Source of the DNA: Spirogloea muscicola | Lineage: Eukaryota > Streptophyta > Zygnematophyceae > Spirogloeales > Spirogloeaceae | Direction: 5' to 3' | Length of the DNA: 64,000 nt | NCBI GenBank assembly: GCA_009602725.1 | Contig: WELB01000273.1 | Coordinates: forward strand, 1-64,000 | Shown: piece after piece, positions 62,249 through 64,000 of the stretch | Position numbering within the stretch: position 1 is the stretch's first letter | Layout of the letters: each line of letters starts with the position of its first letter | The notes under the pieces: model-generated | Told to the model about the DNA's origin: nothing | Database searches by the model: none | Seen by the model: the letters and a program-made list of their open reading frames with translations, nothing else | Translations under genes and position numbers: made by a program

Positions 62249-62630
62249 GGCGATGGGCGACGACCCCTCTTAGATGGGCTGGCACCTTACAAAAGCTATT
62301 ACCCCCTTCTAATAGGTGCTTCTTCTTGGACCGCGCTTCTTCTTATGGCTTTATAAAAAAGCCTCCTCACCCCTGTCATCCAGGGATGTCCGGCAAGTCC
62401 CATTTGTTGATGGCTGACACCCAGCCTACAGCTTCTGGGCGACGATCCCTCTTAGATGGGCTGGCCCCTTACAGCCTCTCACAGAAGTGCTTAACCCCCT
62501 TTCTAAAAGTTGCTTCTTCGTGGACTGCGCTTCTTCCTCATGGGTTTGTAGCCTCCTCACGCCTGTCGTCCAGGAATATCCGGCAAGTCCCATATGTTGA
62601 TGGCTGACACTCAGCCTACAGCTTCTGAAT
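62249..62630. repeat. Tandem duplication, about 182-bp unit
   Basis: TTAGATGGGCTGGC at about 62270 and 62452 mark two copies; each ends GTTGATGGCTGACAC and CAGCCTACAGCTTCTG. The two differ at many positions, so the duplication is not recent. Confidence 0.75.
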
Positions 62631-62639
62631 CAAGAAACG

Positions 62640-63675
62640 AAATGGAGGTGGTGTCTGTGAGAGAGAAGTAGAATATGTGGTGTTTGAGCCAGCCCGGATG
62701 GCTGAAACACCAACTTAGTCTCGTGCTGGGTCTGCTGCCCGCTCTCTCTCACTGCTAGAAAGCAAGAGTTGGCCTGTGCGCAAGATAGTCGCAGATAGTG
62801 GGCATATCTTGAGCGTGGCAAAATCTTCTCCGGACGTTGACCATGAAGAGGGGCTGCTTTCTGAGGGAAGTGGCTCACGGAGTAGGTCAATGCGAAGTCA
62901 AAGTGCTGTAAGTTCACCAGCCTAAGAAGAGCAATCAACATCAGGTATGATTGCCTCGATCCATATTAAGAGGGCATTGGCGAGGAGGGGATGACGCCCG
63001 ATCCGCAAAGCATGGCTCGTCCAACGATTGAATCAAGCCTCACCGTACTTTGTGGAAGTGGGCCGTCAATACCTTCCTCGCTGGAGGCATCCGGCATAGA
63101 TGATGCATCCAACGCACCACCATCGTGCAAAGCATGCACATCCTGCAAGAAAGAATTAATCATCGCACTCTGTACAGCGTGTGGAACATGGCAGCCCCAA
63201 TGCTCAACTTACTATGGCAGGCAATTGCTCGTTAGGCTGCATTTGACGCCAGCGTCAGCATGTGTGCTTTCCACTAAGGCCGCTTGCAGATGCAAAAGAG
63301 CATGCGAGTGACACATATAGCTGAATGCTGATTGCCATAGCTGCTCTTTGAAAAATTCAGATCTGGCGACACGTATAGCTGGTGACACGCCCCTGCAAGT
63401 TGGTCAGAGGCGCCTTGGACACTAGCATGATCTACGATCCTGACAAATGGAGACACGGCCATGTCATCATTGCTTCTCCTGATCATCATAGGGGACTGGA
63501 AGGGGTCTGCGTCTGGTTATGGTGGTGTTTAGTTCCGCCGTCAAAACTTGGCAATTGTTGACTTCCTGGTGACTGTACTAATTGGCAGTTAACTTCACTG
63601 TAGATTTGCTGTTTCACGCCATGTCTCGAGTGGCTTGATCCGCCAGTCACCTTGAGCTCCTAACGTTGTTACGCA
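62640..63675. other. Unassigned sequence
   Basis: Mixed composition. A cysteine-rich frame at about 63100-63230 (SCKACTSCKKELIIALCTAC) is suggestive, but I cannot tie it to a family or a gene model. Confidence 0.25.
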
Positions 63676-63891
63676 TCACGCAGATTGGCCACTTCTTGCT
63701 ATTACTAGTGTGATATCATCCGCACATGCAGCAATGCATACTTGCAAGTTAAAGTGCACCCTCAAGAGAGAGTCAAGTGCCTGCACTCCTTGGTACAGAT
63801 CATAAGCTCCCACCACCAGTCCTCCTCCATAAAAGGTATCTCTTCTGGTCTGCTGGTCACAGCCAGCGTCAGTAGGCTTGCGTATGAGCAT
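63676..63891 (-). mobile_element. Possible reverse-transcriptase palm remnant
   Basis: Read leftwards the frame gives a stretch with ALDSLLRVHFNLQVCIAACA then DDITLVI. The ADD between hydrophobic residues resembles the catalytic motif of reverse transcriptases. It is short and isolated, and I cannot assign it to a LINE or another retroelement class. It is an old fragment. Confidence 0.3.
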
Positions 63892-63954
63892 TTCCCACGT
63901 GAGCTGCTGGCCATAAGGTATTGTTGAGGCTTGTGAGGCTTGCTAGTGGCTCTT

Positions 63955-64000
63955 CAGCCAGCTCATTACCCAATTAATAGGACATTTGTAAGGCTGGAAT
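63955..64000 (+). repeat. Dispersed module at window edge
   Basis: CAGCTCATTACCCAATTAAT and ACATTTGTAAGGCTGGAAT repeat the module seen at 9305 and 16881. It is cut by the window end. Confidence 0.75.

Noticed and set aside
63100-63230. Cys-rich frame SCKACTSCKK as a zinc finger gene
   Set aside because: No start, splice signals or further domain; spacing does not match a finger type I know.

Overview
The window is nuclear DNA of a green eukaryote, most likely a streptophyte green alga; I cannot name the species. The grounds are plant-type protein architectures interrupted by many short GT-AG introns: a class III HD-Zip regulator (homeodomain, leucine zipper, START, MEKHLA), a TIP1-type ankyrin-DHHC S-acyltransferase, a plant-type synaptotagmin (SMP plus two C2 domains), an ERdj2-type SEC63, a plant Lunapark and a plastid-type GNAT acetyltransferase. 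Two heptamers of the plant telomere unit TTTAGGG occur at two interstitial sites. Exons are GC-rich, introns are more AT-rich, and a few introns appear to be GC-AG. Layout, left to right: Lunapark (+, 254-2181); TIP1-like S-acyltransferase (-, 2501-7849); a repeat-bearing spacer; an unrecognised coiled-coil membrane protein (-, 10494-12334); a 6.4-kb repeat jungle (12.4-18.8 kb); FANCD2 (+, 18815-28053); GNAT (-, 28490-30267); synaptotagmin (-, 31290-35284); an assembly gap; a DEAD-box RNA helicase (+, 35951-39064); a repeat spacer; SEC63 (+, 40792-44801); a repeat spacer with a long LINE-like fragment (46.1-47.4 kb); the class III HD-Zip gene (+, 48071-54258); then about 9.7 kb of repeats with scattered unidentified coding fragments, including a tandem array of about 288-bp units (56.2-58.7 kb). 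The recognised genes do not form a pathway. Four of them (Lunapark, SYT, SEC63, TIP1) act on ER or endomembranes; FANCD2 is DNA repair, the helicase and GNAT look organellar, and the HD-Zip III is a developmental transcription factor. The intergenic repeats share two themes. First, many 5'-truncated 3' ends of LINE-like elements end in the same C-terminal signature (SDL..LTRxY-stop), and the longer ones carry a nuclease-like domain. Second, short modules built round a GGGCTG...CAGCCC hairpin occur more than twenty times in both orientations. Exon limits were read by eye from splice signals, reading frame and recalled family sequences; no alignment or search was run. First exons of several genes (Lunapark, GNAT, helicase, SEC63, HD-Zip III) are unresolved because they fall in GC-rich, N-containing or gapped stretches.
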